DNA from: Thermosphaera aggregans DSM 11486
GTDB taxonomy: Archaea > Thermoproteota > Thermoprotei_A > Sulfolobales > Desulfurococcaceae
Length of the DNA: 64,000 nucleotides
Direction: 5' to 3'
Assembly: GCF_000092185.1 (NCBI RefSeq)
Contig: NC_014160.1
Location: 372,001 to 436,000 of the forward strand
The translations under genes were made by a program, and so were the position numbers. Shown here piece after piece: positions 33,193 through 41,896 of the stretch; position 1 is the stretch's first letter, and every line of letters begins with the position of its first letter. Under the pieces are notes generated by a model. That model saw only the letters and a list, made by a program, of their open reading frames with translations, did no database searches and was not told the origin of the DNA.

Positions 33193-34619
33193 TCCTCAAC
33201 ACCCATTAACAGCTTCGCGAGCTCAACGCTGAATAGCACGTTCAAAGGCTTCTCCAACGGTTCAGCCTGCTTTAAACCACCATTCTCAAGCATCATGAGC
33301 CTCCAGTTGTTCAACAACCCGGTGAACTCCCAACTGCTCGTTGTCAACAGTTTCGCAGAGGGTGTTTCCGAGAGTAGCTTGATAATGTTGAACCTGTCGA
33401 TATATGTGAGCCCGCTGAAAGGCTCGTCAAGCAGGATTAAGTCCGGCTTAACCGTGTTTGAAGCCAGCAGAATTGCAGCCTTAACCATTTGCCCATGCGA
33501 TAACTGGCTGGGAGGCTTGTCCGGGTTCAACCCCTCTTTCACTAGCGCTCTTAAAGCTCTGTCGATGCAGGCCTCGCCCCCATCCACAGACTTGCATAGC
33601 TTTACTGCTTCCTCCATAAGGCTCCCCTCCGTGTAGAACATGTGGATTAACTGTGGAATGTAGATCAGGCGACCCCTCACCTTGATCCTTCCTCCCCAGG
33701 GCTTCAAGTAGCCCGTGATGAGTTTGAGAAGGGTGGTCTTACCTGTTCCGTTTAACCCTATTATAGCAACGCCCTCGCCCCTCTTGAGCTCTAAGCTAAC
33801 GTTGCTCAGCACCGGCTCCCTGTAGCCGAATGTTACGTTCTCCATTCTTAAGACTACTTCTCCACGCTCTCCTTGGTTAGACTGGTAAACAGGGTTTGAA
33901 CCAAGAGTCTTCGCTGCCGCAATCTTGATCAACGCTGATACATCTGCTTCTTCAATCTTCCCATTTCTCAGCACGCACACTCTGTCGAAAAACCTTATCA
34001 CCTTGTTGAAGCGGTGCTCGAAGACGATAATGGTTTTGCCAAGCTTTTTCAAAAGATGGAGCATGTCCAGGAACTCGTTAACTCCTTTGTCATCCAGCCA
34101 CATGAACGGCTCGTCGAAAACCAGTATCTCAGGATTGGGTATAAGGGCTTTCCCAGTTGCAGCCCGCCTCGCCTGCCCTCCGGAGAGGTTGAAGAAGTAG
34201 TGGTGCCGTAGTTCGCGAATGTTGAACTGTGTTAGAGTTTTCTCAACTACTTGCTTCTCAAACCTATCTCCGTAGACCTTTCTCGCGTAATCCCTGTAAT
34301 CATGCTCAAGGATGAAGTTTAAAAAATGAATGTAAGGGTTTTGCGAGACAACGTGGATTTTCAAGCCGAGGATGAAAGGGTCTAACCCTAGAGCTTCTAC
34401 ACCGTTGACCTTGTAGGACCCTTTCACCTCAACCCCGTAGATGGGCCCCGCGGTTCCGTTTAAAATCCTTGCTAAAGTGGTTTTCCCGGAGCCTGTGGCC
34501 CCTACTATAAGTACAGACTCCCCCTTGCTAACGCTTAGGTTCAGCCCTTTCAGAATCCATTCTCCACTACCATACCTTGCCCACAAATCCTCTAGTTGTA
34601 CCGCTATCTCACTACTCAT
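33189..34619 (-). CDS. ecfA: fused double ATPase of an ECF transporter
   Basis: This 476-residue protein contains two ABC ATPase domains, replacing separate EcfA1 and EcfA2. Domain one (about 5-230) has Walker A VGATGSGKTTLA, signature LSGGQARRAATG and Walker B LVFDEPFMWLD. Domain two (about 250-460) has IGLNGTGKTTLL, LSHGQMVKAA and LLDEPFSGL, so the second signature has His in place of the usual second Gly. The H-loop of domain one is IVFEHRFNKV; in domain two the corresponding position is TTSSWEF, without His, which suggests one degenerate site. It overlaps the S-component gene by eight bases and ecfT by four. Confidence 0.9.
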   Translation of the reverse strand: MSSEIAVQLEDLWARYGSGEWILKGLNLSVSKGESVLIVGATGSGKTTLARILNGTAGPIYGVEVKGSYKVNGVEALGLDPFILGLKIHVVSQNPYIHFLNFILEHDYRDYARKVYGDRFEKQVVEKTLTQFNIRELRHHYFFNLSGGQARRAATGKALIPNPEILVFDEPFMWLDDKGVNEFLDMLHLLKKLGKTIIVFEHRFNKVIRFFDRVCVLRNGKIEEADVSALIKIAAAKTLGSNPVYQSNQGERGEVVLRMENVTFGYREPVLSNVSLELKRGEGVAIIGLNGTGKTTLLKLITGYLKPWGGRIKVRGRLIYIPQLIHMFYTEGSLMEEAVKLCKSVDGGEACIDRALRALVKEGLNPDKPPSQLSHGQMVKAAILLASNTVKPDLILLDEPFSGLTYIDRFNIIKLLSETPSAKLLTTSSWEFTGLLNNWRLMMLENGGLKQAEPLEKPLNVLFSVELAKLLMGVED

Positions 34620-35166
34620 GCAGTATACCCGTTTTCAACAAGTACTCCGTCACGTATATCGCGGCCAGGCTTACTGGCACGGCAATAGTCAAGTTGAAAG
34701 CATCGATGAGGAGCACTATACTATATACGTATGAGAGGGCTGTTTCATAATCCATTCCGTAGGAGTAAACCAGCCAGTAAGGTGTTATGAGAACGTTGAA
34801 CAAGTGCATCACGACAACCCTGCTCAACGCGGCCGCCCCTGTTGAAAGGGGGACTGCCAGCCTTCTCCGAGTCTTAAACCTTCTATACAAATAGACTAAG
34901 GGGATAATTGTTGAAGCCTCGGCGACGACTTTCATAGCCATGCCCACGAAGTCTGCTCCAAGCGCGACGGATACAAGGTAGTAGGCAGGGAGCGAGTATG
35001 CTAGGAGGCTCCAGCCCATGTATGCTAGGATTGCCAATGGGACTCCTGAGGCATCATACTTCAGCCAGGTGAGCAGTGGGTAAGGTATTTCAAAAAACCG
35101 AAGTATTACTGCTAGAGCAGTAAGCGTGGAAACATACGCAATAGTCTTGTACCGGGTCTGGCTCAT
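34612..35166 (-). CDS. ECF transporter S component, RibU-like
   Basis: This 184-residue protein with about five or six spans is the substrate-binding subunit. The segment WLKYDASGVPLAILAY matches the KxDxSxxP signature of RibU riboflavin-binding S components, and the preceding ALAVILRFFEIPYPLL has the same layout. Riboflavin (or another flavin) is therefore the likely cargo. It heads the operon with its own ATPase and T component, so this is a dedicated (group I) ECF transporter, whereas many RibU proteins share a common energy module. Confidence 0.72.
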   Translation of the reverse strand: MSQTRYKTIAYVSTLTALAVILRFFEIPYPLLTWLKYDASGVPLAILAYMGWSLLAYSLPAYYLVSVALGADFVGMAMKVVAEASTIIPLVYLYRRFKTRRRLAVPLSTGAAALSRVVVMHLFNVLITPYWLVYSYGMDYETALSYVYSIVLLIDAFNLTIAVPVSLAAIYVTEYLLKTGILHE

Positions 35167-35216
35167 TTACCCGCACCATGATTTATTGAGCCGGCTCAAA
35201 AGGTTTTAATTCTTAA

Positions 35217-36560
35217 TTACTCGTAAACCATATCTGTTACAACACTGAACCTATCAGCAGCCAGGACCACTCCTATCGCTATAACCGTCAGCCCAGCGGA
35301 AGCGTAGATAGAGTAATCAATGTATTTCAAGGTTTCAACCCGCCCTTTTTCAATACTGAACGATACGTAAACCTCCCTGGTAGTGTTTAAGAACACCTCC
35401 CCTGTCTCGGTGATTATGACAAAGTAGCTTCTCATACTGCCCTTGAATACTTCAACCAAGCCCTTGCTGTCGTATGTGGCTACTTCTATATGTAAGTTAA
35501 CGGGTGTTCTAACGCCATATATTTCGACAAAATACGTGGGTATGGCCCTATTTGTGATGGACTGGTTGGCGAGCTCGGGATTGGCTAGGAGGCCTACTGG
35601 GTGGAGCCTGTTAATGACAAACCTTACGGTGTCTACATGGCTTTGGGAAACGATCCACGAATCATTCTGCTTATACAATATGACCGTGTCGTTCAAACCT
35701 CCAGCTTCCACGCTTAACGAGTACACGCTTGTCATTTCCTTGTTTCTCTCCCATGAAATGTAGAACCCGGCTAGGAGTGCGAGGAGGAGAATGGTTGCGA
35801 GCACCTTGGTCCCAGCTCCCAGCGTGTAGAATTTTCGCGGGAAGACACCTATTGAATGAAGATATTCCTCCAGGGGGCTCGTCAACCTGGTTTTCAACCG
35901 TTTTATCGGCCCTGAAGCTATTAGCCAGGTGGTTGCCATTCCTGCTATAAACCCTCCTGCGTGCGCGAAGTAAGCCACTCCCCCGAGGTTTAAGTATCCA
36001 TATATGACCTGCTCAGCGAACCATATCAGCAAGTATATTGAGGACGGCAGTGGGAGGCATATTGGGAGGAAGAAAAAGAACATGCATAGCGATACTCTTG
36101 TATGAGGGAATAATATGAAAAACGCTCCTAAGACTGCGCTAATGGCTCCAGAAGCCCCTACCGCAGGTATGACGAGGGCTTCATAGCCACCTATGGGGAT
36201 TAAAGCGACATGGAATAGAACCGCGCCCAACCCTCCTGCAAGGTAGAGTAGGAGAAATCTTAGTGATCCAGTTACGGCTTCCACGCTCTTCCCGAATAAG
36301 TAGAGGAAGAGCATGTTGAATACTATGTGGAAAAGATCTGCATGAATAAACATACTGGTAAAGACCCTCTTAACGCCTTCAAGCGTGGAGAGAAACAAGG
36401 GGTTGAATCCGTAAGTGTAGATGAAGTATGGGTCCGTCTGCAGAAAAGACCTTGCCCTGCTCGTGTAAAAGTAAACAGCCAGGTTTGCTAGCACAAGCAG
36501 TACTGTGACAACTGGACGCTTCCTTAAGTATCTAACAGGTTGTTCCGGAACCACAACCAT
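35217..36560 (-). CDS. rhomboid intramembrane serine protease with large C-terminal domain
   Basis: This 447-residue protein cleaves membrane proteins within the bilayer. The six-span rhomboid core covers about 15-215: FIHADLFHIVFNMLFLYL (His/Asn of the oxyanion region), the catalytic serine S138 in AVGASGAIS and the catalytic histidine H200 in YFAHAGGF. A seventh span at about 250-270 is followed by a roughly 140-residue extracytoplasmic beta-rich domain and an eighth span near 425 (SAGLTVIAIGVVLAA). The C-terminal domain is not one I recognise. It is divergent from the GH13 gene. Confidence 0.88.
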   Translation of the reverse strand: MVVVPEQPVRYLRKRPVVTVLLVLANLAVYFYTSRARSFLQTDPYFIYTYGFNPLFLSTLEGVKRVFTSMFIHADLFHIVFNMLFLYLFGKSVEAVTGSLRFLLLYLAGGLGAVLFHVALIPIGGYEALVIPAVGASGAISAVLGAFFILFPHTRVSLCMFFFFLPICLPLPSSIYLLIWFAEQVIYGYLNLGGVAYFAHAGGFIAGMATTWLIASGPIKRLKTRLTSPLEEYLHSIGVFPRKFYTLGAGTKVLATILLLALLAGFYISWERNKEMTSVYSLSVEAGGLNDTVILYKQNDSWIVSQSHVDTVRFVINRLHPVGLLANPELANQSITNRAIPTYFVEIYGVRTPVNLHIEVATYDSKGLVEVFKGSMRSYFVIITETGEVFLNTTREVYVSFSIEKGRVETLKYIDYSIYASAGLTVIAIGVVLAADRFSVVTDMVYE

Positions 36561-36603
36561 TCAACGATTCAACTCCAGCCAAGTCTGTTATTTAATACCT
36601 ATT

Positions 36604-36618
36604 ACTAAAATTTAAATA
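36604..36618 (+). promoter_or_regulatory. probable promoter of GH13 gene
   Basis: The sequence aaaatttaaatacgc gives a TATA-like core about 28 bases before ATG 36639, and AAGGAGTGG follows just before the start. Confidence 0.45.
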
Positions 36619-36638
36619 CGCATTAAGGAGTGGTTTCC

Positions 36639-38930
36639 ATGAAAAGACGGGAGCTAATTATTGTAGCGGGTTTACTCCTGACTGTAGCATTGATTCTTAC
36701 CCTGTCTTCAACACTAAGTCGTGATCAAGGCGTAAACACAACTCCCTTGTTTACGACTACTACGGAGACTGTTACACAAGCCCCGTTGAAACATTTCGAA
36801 GACGTTTACGTTTCACTCATGATTGAGCAGTTAAAATGCCAGCCCCCTAAAGCACCTGTTTACTTCAGGTTTACACCATTTCCGAATGAAACAATTTACA
36901 GGGTCTCAGTAGCGGGCGATTTCACAGGCTGGGCCCCTCACGACATGTTCATGCTTGACAACGGGACGTGGACAGCCTTATTCTGCGTGCCTCCTGGAAC
37001 AGTGGTTTACAAATACCTGATCAACGGGGCTTGGGTGAGAGACATGTCGACTGACCACTACGGGCTCCCGGTCGACCCGGATGCCCAAGGGTATGTTGAC
37101 GACGGCTTCGGCGGGAAGAACGCTCTCAGACAGGTCTCTTTTCCAAGCGAGACCAGGTTCTTCATCCATATTGAAGACGACCCAGTGTATCTGTCGCTAG
37201 CTGATGAAATGCTTGTCGCTAGATTGTTCACCTCTAACATACGTGATGCCTCAGTGTATTTAGTCGTGAACGGGGAATACTATAGGATGAAGAAGCAGTT
37301 GTGGACTGACTACACAATCGTATGGTACAGGGAGATACCGCTCTACGAAACCATCCAGTACTATTTTATAATTGATTTCGGAACTCATGGATTGAGAATA
37401 TTCAAGGACCCCGTAAACAAGTATTTCAACAGTAACGCCACAAGGTTCTTCAAACAAGTATCATGGGTTAGAGAGGCCATAGGGTACCAGATTTTCCCAG
37501 ACAGATTCTACAACGGTGACCCCTCCAATGATCTCAGAGGTAATGAGACCGACGAGTTATGGCTTAACGAGTTGGCAGGAGGGGTTAAACCAATATTCTC
37601 CAGCTGGAGTGATCCAATAACGAGTCTTCACTGTTGCCACCAATACTTCGGAGGGGATTTAGCAGGGGTTCTCGCAAAACTCGACTACTTGGAGAGCTTG
37701 GGCGTTAAGATGATTTATTTCAACCCAATATTCCTCTCCGGTAGCGCCCACGGCTATGACACCTATGATTACTTCCTCATAGATCCCAAGTATGGAAATG
37801 AAACCATTCTGAGAACACTCCTCGATGAAGCGCACAGGCGTGGTATGAAAGTGATTTTCGACTTCGTCCCCAATCATGTCGGCATAGGCTTCTGGGCATT
37901 CAGGGACGTTTACAGAAACGGCCCGCGAAGCCCCTACTGGAACTGGTTTATAATTAAGAAGTGGCCGTTCAAGCTCGGGGACGGCACGGCCTACGAGTGC
38001 TGGTGGGGTATTGGTAGTTTGCCCAAGCTCAACCACTCCAATCTTGAGGTAAAGCAATACTTGTTCAACGTAGCCTTGCACTGGCTTGAATTCGGCTTTG
38101 ACGGGTTGAGGATCGATGCCCCGCTTGAAGTGCTCGACGCTGACAACTTCTACAGGGAGCTGAGGACCCTCGTCAAGGAGCGCTACCCGGATGCCTACAT
38201 AGTGGCCGAGATATGGAGCCTGAGTCCTGAGTGGCTTAAGGGAAGGCATTTCGACAGCTTAATGAACTATGCGCTCGGAAGGGACATCCTTCTACAATAC
38301 GCGGCGGGCAAGAAAAACGGTGATCAAGTCTTCAGAGACCTTTACAACTACTATGCTCAAGTCCCCGTGGGGGTCGCGGGCATGGGTTTCAACATTATAG
38401 GTTCGCACGACACTTCGAGAATCCTGACAGATCTGGGGGGTGGAAGGATTGGCTCAACTCCAACGAACGAGTCTATAAGGAGGCTGAAGCTTCTCATCAC
38501 GCTCCAGTTCACAGTCCCGGGCATGCCGGTCATTTTCCAAGGAGATGAGAGGGGCATTTTAGGGTCGTCCAGCTACTACGATGAGCAGAGGTATCCGATC
38601 CAATGGGATAGGATAATACCCGAGGTTTACGAAGCCTACTCGAGAATGTCGTGGATTAAAAGAAACATTCCAGCGCTTAAAACCAGCATTATTTCTCTTT
38701 ACGCTTCAAACGGGTCGGTAATATCCTTCTTCAGAGGCTATGATAATGAGGTGTTGGTGATCGCGAATAATGATCTTGATTCAAAAATATTCACCCTTCC
38801 AGCTGGTAAATGGGTTGTTGTATCTTACGGCGAGACAAGAATTGTTGAGGGAGACCTTGTTATCGAGGGTTTGGCGGGGATTGTTTTAGTGAGATATGAT
38901 TACGCTATATCCCTTGGCTTAATCGGTTGA
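36639..38930 (+). CDS. membrane-anchored GH13 alpha-glucanase (amylopullulanase/neopullulanase-like)
   Basis: This 763-residue exported enzyme hydrolyses alpha-glucans outside the cell. Residues 5-25 are a signal peptide or anchor, followed by a Thr-rich linker. A starch-binding CBM48/CBM20-like domain (about 55-150) has VAGDFTGWAPHDMFML and VVYKYLINGAWVRD. A second beta domain (150-280) precedes the catalytic barrel: region I DFVPNHVG, region II GLRIDAPLEV (nucleophile near 492), region III VAEIWS (acid near 524) and region IV IIGSHDTSR (near 590). The layout resembles Desulfurococcaceae amylopullulanases. ATG 36639 is preferred over GTG 36630 because AAGGAG precedes it. Confidence 0.88.
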   Translation: MKRRELIIVAGLLLTVALILTLSSTLSRDQGVNTTPLFTTTTETVTQAPLKHFEDVYVSLMIEQLKCQPPKAPVYFRFTPFPNETIYRVSVAGDFTGWAPHDMFMLDNGTWTALFCVPPGTVVYKYLINGAWVRDMSTDHYGLPVDPDAQGYVDDGFGGKNALRQVSFPSETRFFIHIEDDPVYLSLADEMLVARLFTSNIRDASVYLVVNGEYYRMKKQLWTDYTIVWYREIPLYETIQYYFIIDFGTHGLRIFKDPVNKYFNSNATRFFKQVSWVREAIGYQIFPDRFYNGDPSNDLRGNETDELWLNELAGGVKPIFSSWSDPITSLHCCHQYFGGDLAGVLAKLDYLESLGVKMIYFNPIFLSGSAHGYDTYDYFLIDPKYGNETILRTLLDEAHRRGMKVIFDFVPNHVGIGFWAFRDVYRNGPRSPYWNWFIIKKWPFKLGDGTAYECWWGIGSLPKLNHSNLEVKQYLFNVALHWLEFGFDGLRIDAPLEVLDADNFYRELRTLVKERYPDAYIVAEIWSLSPEWLKGRHFDSLMNYALGRDILLQYAAGKKNGDQVFRDLYNYYAQVPVGVAGMGFNIIGSHDTSRILTDLGGGRIGSTPTNESIRRLKLLITLQFTVPGMPVIFQGDERGILGSSSYYDEQRYPIQWDRIIPEVYEAYSRMSWIKRNIPALKTSIISLYASNGSVISFFRGYDNEVLVIANNDLDSKIFTLPAGKWVVVSYGETRIVEGDLVIEGLAGIVLVRYDYAISLGLIG

Positions 38931-39821
38931 ATGTTCGTAGTCTACTTTTTTATCGGGCTCAAGGTGTATTGTCGCCTCCCATCCAAGCTTTTCCTTCACT
39001 GCTTCCTCTATTAGTGTTGCCATCCTGTGTGCTTCCTCTAGAGTAATCTTCGAGTCGAGCCTTAAATGTAGCGTTATCTCAACGTGGTCTCCATACTCGT
39101 GGATATGTATATGGTGCAAATCGCTTGCTTGGGGAACTATGGACGAAACTATCTTTCTCAACTCATACTCTTCAGCGCGAGATGGTGCGCGTCCTATTAG
39201 ACGGTTTGAGGCAGTTTTAATTAAAGACCATGCAAGATATATTATCAGTCCTGACACGGCCAGGCCTAGGACTCCATCAACCCACCAGTACATGTCGCCT
39301 ACTAATAACCCAATAATAATTAACAAAGAGGCTACAGCATCGCTTCTATGATGCCATGCATCAGCTCTAATACTGCTCATATCGTATTCTCCCCCCAGCC
39401 GCTCAGCCCATCTGGCAAGCAATTCCTTGGAAACAGCTGATAAAGCCATTACACCAAGCGCTATGGTTGAAAACGTGAGCGATTCCCGGTTGAGAAGCTT
39501 CTCAAGACTCTGCTTGAAAAACTCGTATCCTACAATACCTAGCATAGTGGCGATGACGACAGTAGCTATTTGTTCAACCCTCTGGTGACCGAACGGGTGC
39601 TCTTTATCAGGGGGTTTGAAGCCTATCCAAACCCCTATCAATACTACTACTGACGTTAAACTGTCGGATAAAGTATGGAAGGCGTCCGCCAATACAGCTA
39701 CAGAGTTCGAGACTATTCCAGCGTAGAGTTTGGCCACGAAGAGAAACGTATTGAGTACTATCGAAACCGTTGCTTCCAATACCCCTGCTCTCATCTTCCC
39801 TCTTCGGTTTTCCCCATTCAT
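38919..39821 (-). CDS. cation diffusion facilitator (CDF) metal transporter
   Basis: This 300-residue protein of six spans exports a divalent metal (zinc, iron or similar) by proton exchange. The metal site residues are in VLADAFHTLSDSL (span 2) and IRADAWHHRSDAVAS (span 5), the HxxxD and DxxxxSD pattern of the family. A cytoplasmic C-terminal domain with DLHHIHIHEYGDHVEITLHL binds metal. The tail overlaps the convergent GH13 gene by 12 bases. It follows the MoaD-like gene by one base and is the last gene of the tungsten oxidoreductase run, which suggests a link to metal balance. Confidence 0.9.
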   Translation of the reverse strand: MNGENRRGKMRAGVLEATVSIVLNTFLFVAKLYAGIVSNSVAVLADAFHTLSDSLTSVVVLIGVWIGFKPPDKEHPFGHQRVEQIATVVIATMLGIVGYEFFKQSLEKLLNRESLTFSTIALGVMALSAVSKELLARWAERLGGEYDMSSIRADAWHHRSDAVASLLIIIGLLVGDMYWWVDGVLGLAVSGLIIYLAWSLIKTASNRLIGRAPSRAEEYELRKIVSSIVPQASDLHHIHIHEYGDHVEITLHLRLDSKITLEEAHRMATLIEEAVKEKLGWEATIHLEPDKKVDYEHSTD

Positions 39822-39822
39822 C

Positions 39823-40053
39823 TTAGCCGCCTTTGAAAACCCTGACTATTGTTATACTCGAGTCCTCGCATATAATATCGTTAATGCTGAGTAGTTTTCC
39901 GCCTATCCTAGCAACCACGGCTTCAATGCTCGTCTTCTTTTCCACTTGTTTGAGGAGGTCGGTTAAAGCCTCTGCAACCCTTACACACTTGTCATACTGA
40001 ATACATACTTCGCGGTTATCAATCCATGAGAATTTTCCACAGATCCGGGGCAT
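39823..40053 (-). CDS. MoaD/ThiS-like small protein
   Basis: This 76-residue protein has the ubiquitin-like beta-grasp pattern and ends in VFKGG, the C-terminal Gly-Gly that is adenylated and thiocarboxylated in MoaD and ThiS. It lies 13 bases after the AOR gene and one base before the CDF gene on the same strand. The place suggests that it delivers sulfur for the tungstopterin dithiolene, as MoaD does. Two cysteines near the N terminus (RICGKF, REVCIQYDKC) are unusual for MoaD. The fold assignment rests on length, tail and context. Confidence 0.75.
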   Translation of the reverse strand: MPRICGKFSWIDNREVCIQYDKCVRVAEALTDLLKQVEKKTSIEAVVARIGGKLLSINDIICEDSSITIVRVFKGG

Positions 40054-40066
40054 CTTTAAAAACCTA

Positions 40067-41896
40067 TTAATAGAGCATGTTCAACATTGGAGTGAATTCT
40101 TCAAGCCCGACTCTCTTCAAGGTTTCCTCCGAGGGTATGCCCTTCTCGTCCCATCCCATTTCAGCATAGTATTTTTTCTTCAACTCATCCACTTCTTCTC
40201 TCTTAAGAGCACTTCCCTTATAGGGTCCTGTTGGAAGAGGCTCGTAGAATCTGGGAGGGTTGTCGTCATCCCTAGCGCTCCACTCAGCATCAGGCCCTCC
40301 GATGAGGAGTAGGATTCTCTGCAGGGTTATTATCCTCCTCCCTATGTCATAGAATTCTCCGGGATCCAAGCCCCAGCCTGTCACCTTGTTTAGGTATTCG
40401 AGAAGCGAGGAGTCGTCTAAAACCGTAAACATGCATACAACTCCGCTGTCGAGGATCGAGTACCAAGCTTCAGACTCAGTAGAGTTAACGGGGAATCCTG
40501 CGACACTTGTGTGATCACCGCCCTGGACTGATAGGGCGTATGAAATCGGCTGAGGATAGTCTTTCCCGCTTCTCACACCGTGAGCTCCTACAGCGATGCC
40601 CTTAACCTGGATCGCGTACTTTGTCAGGTCTACTCCTTTCTTCTCCGAGAGGAGTCTCGCAGCCCTAAACGTTCCTTCAGCCAGCACTTCGCCGATGCCT
40701 CTCCGATAAGCTATGTCCTTCATCAGCCTAGCGAGGCACTCTACATCACCCCATTTCAACTCATACCCTACTTCATCCCTCGTAAGGATCCCTTTCTCGT
40801 AAAGCTCGACCGCAAAACCCATCACGTTACCGGTTTGAATCCCGCAGAGGCCGAGCTCGTCCGCCAGGCTCGACAAGACCACCGCTCCCTTCGGGGTGAA
40901 CACCCCTAAGTTACTCCCGAGATACGCCGCCATCTCGTAATCAGGGTTATCGGTGATGAACACCTCTCCCTTCCACTTTGCAATGCTCAGCTTCATACAT
41001 GCTACGGGGCATCCCCAGTCAGCCCAAGGGTTCTTAACCCATGTTTCCAATTCGAACCCAACGTGAGAGAAGTCTTTCACGTCATGCCATTCTTCACTCC
41101 AATTCTTCACTGGCATGCTACTCAAATAGTAGCCAGTGTGCCACGTTCCCTCGGTCGTGCCCCATTGCCTGAATCTTTTCATCCTCTCCTTAATGTTTCC
41201 GAGCGCGCTACGGAATAAAGTATTCAAGGATTCGGGATCATCGACAGGGGGCAGGCTCCCATATCCTTTAACAGCTACTGCCTTCACTCTTTTAGCACCC
41301 ATCACTGCGCCGTAGCCTCCGTAGCCGGCTGCATGCGCTAGTTTAGCCATGACCGCTGCCGTCCTAACCTTGTTCTCCCCTGCGGGACCTATGTAGACGA
41401 ACGGGGTTTTGGGATCCGCTTTAACATCTTCTTTTAAAAGACTGTTGAACTGCTTGATGAGTTTTAAACCCCCTAGACCCCATATTGATGAAGCATCGCG
41501 GATCTCAACATTCCCGTTTTCAACGAATACATAGCAGGGTTTTTCACAGCTCCCTTTTAACACGAGCCCGTCAAACCCTGATGCCTTGAGTTCGATGGCA
41601 ACCTCGCTGGAGACGACGCTTCCTATAATGCTATTGGATTGTGGCGACTTCCCTGAGACGCTGAGCTTCACGCCCGGGTAGTAGCCTGTTAACGGTCCCG
41701 TTAACAATAGCAGGGGGTTATCCGGGGACAATGGGTCGAGGAATCTCCATTTCTCGCGGAATTCCCTGGCTAGCAAGTAAGTTGCAAGCCCCCTCCCCCC
41801 TAGGAACATTCTGTAGACTTTTTCAGGTATTTCGATAGAGCGGCTGGTTCCGGCGGTTAAGTCTACCTCTAAGAGCCTTCCCCAAACACCCTTCAT
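40067..41896 (-). CDS. tungsten-dependent aldehyde:ferredoxin oxidoreductase (WOR5-like) catalytic subunit
   Basis: This 609-residue enzyme oxidises aldehydes to acids with a bis-tungstopterin and one iron-sulfur cluster. The AOR_N domain opens with VWGRLLEVDL and FLGGRGLATYLL. The pterin contact segment includes GYGGYGAVMGAKRVKAVAV. The cluster site is D293-W-G-C296-P-V-A-C300 with a later Cys at C488, so the first of four usual cysteines is replaced by Asp. It is preceded by a polyferredoxin gene that overlaps by one base (TAATG), the arrangement of two-subunit WOR5-type enzymes, and followed by MoaD-like and CDF genes. The aldehyde range is not readable. Confidence 0.9.
   Translation of the reverse strand: MKGVWGRLLEVDLTAGTSRSIEIPEKVYRMFLGGRGLATYLLAREFREKWRFLDPLSPDNPLLLLTGPLTGYYPGVKLSVSGKSPQSNSIIGSVVSSEVAIELKASGFDGLVLKGSCEKPCYVFVENGNVEIRDASSIWGLGGLKLIKQFNSLLKEDVKADPKTPFVYIGPAGENKVRTAAVMAKLAHAAGYGGYGAVMGAKRVKAVAVKGYGSLPPVDDPESLNTLFRSALGNIKERMKRFRQWGTTEGTWHTGYYLSSMPVKNWSEEWHDVKDFSHVGFELETWVKNPWADWGCPVACMKLSIAKWKGEVFITDNPDYEMAAYLGSNLGVFTPKGAVVLSSLADELGLCGIQTGNVMGFAVELYEKGILTRDEVGYELKWGDVECLARLMKDIAYRRGIGEVLAEGTFRAARLLSEKKGVDLTKYAIQVKGIAVGAHGVRSGKDYPQPISYALSVQGGDHTSVAGFPVNSTESEAWYSILDSGVVCMFTVLDDSSLLEYLNKVTGWGLDPGEFYDIGRRIITLQRILLLIGGPDAEWSARDDDNPPRFYEPLPTGPYKGSALKREEVDELKKKYYAEMGWDEKGIPSEETLKRVGLEEFTPMLNMLY

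Noticed and set aside
37659-38249. 196-codon open frame antisense to the GH13 catalytic domain
   Set aside because: The GH13 catalytic motifs on the other strand are unmistakable, and this frame has no start context or family resemblance.
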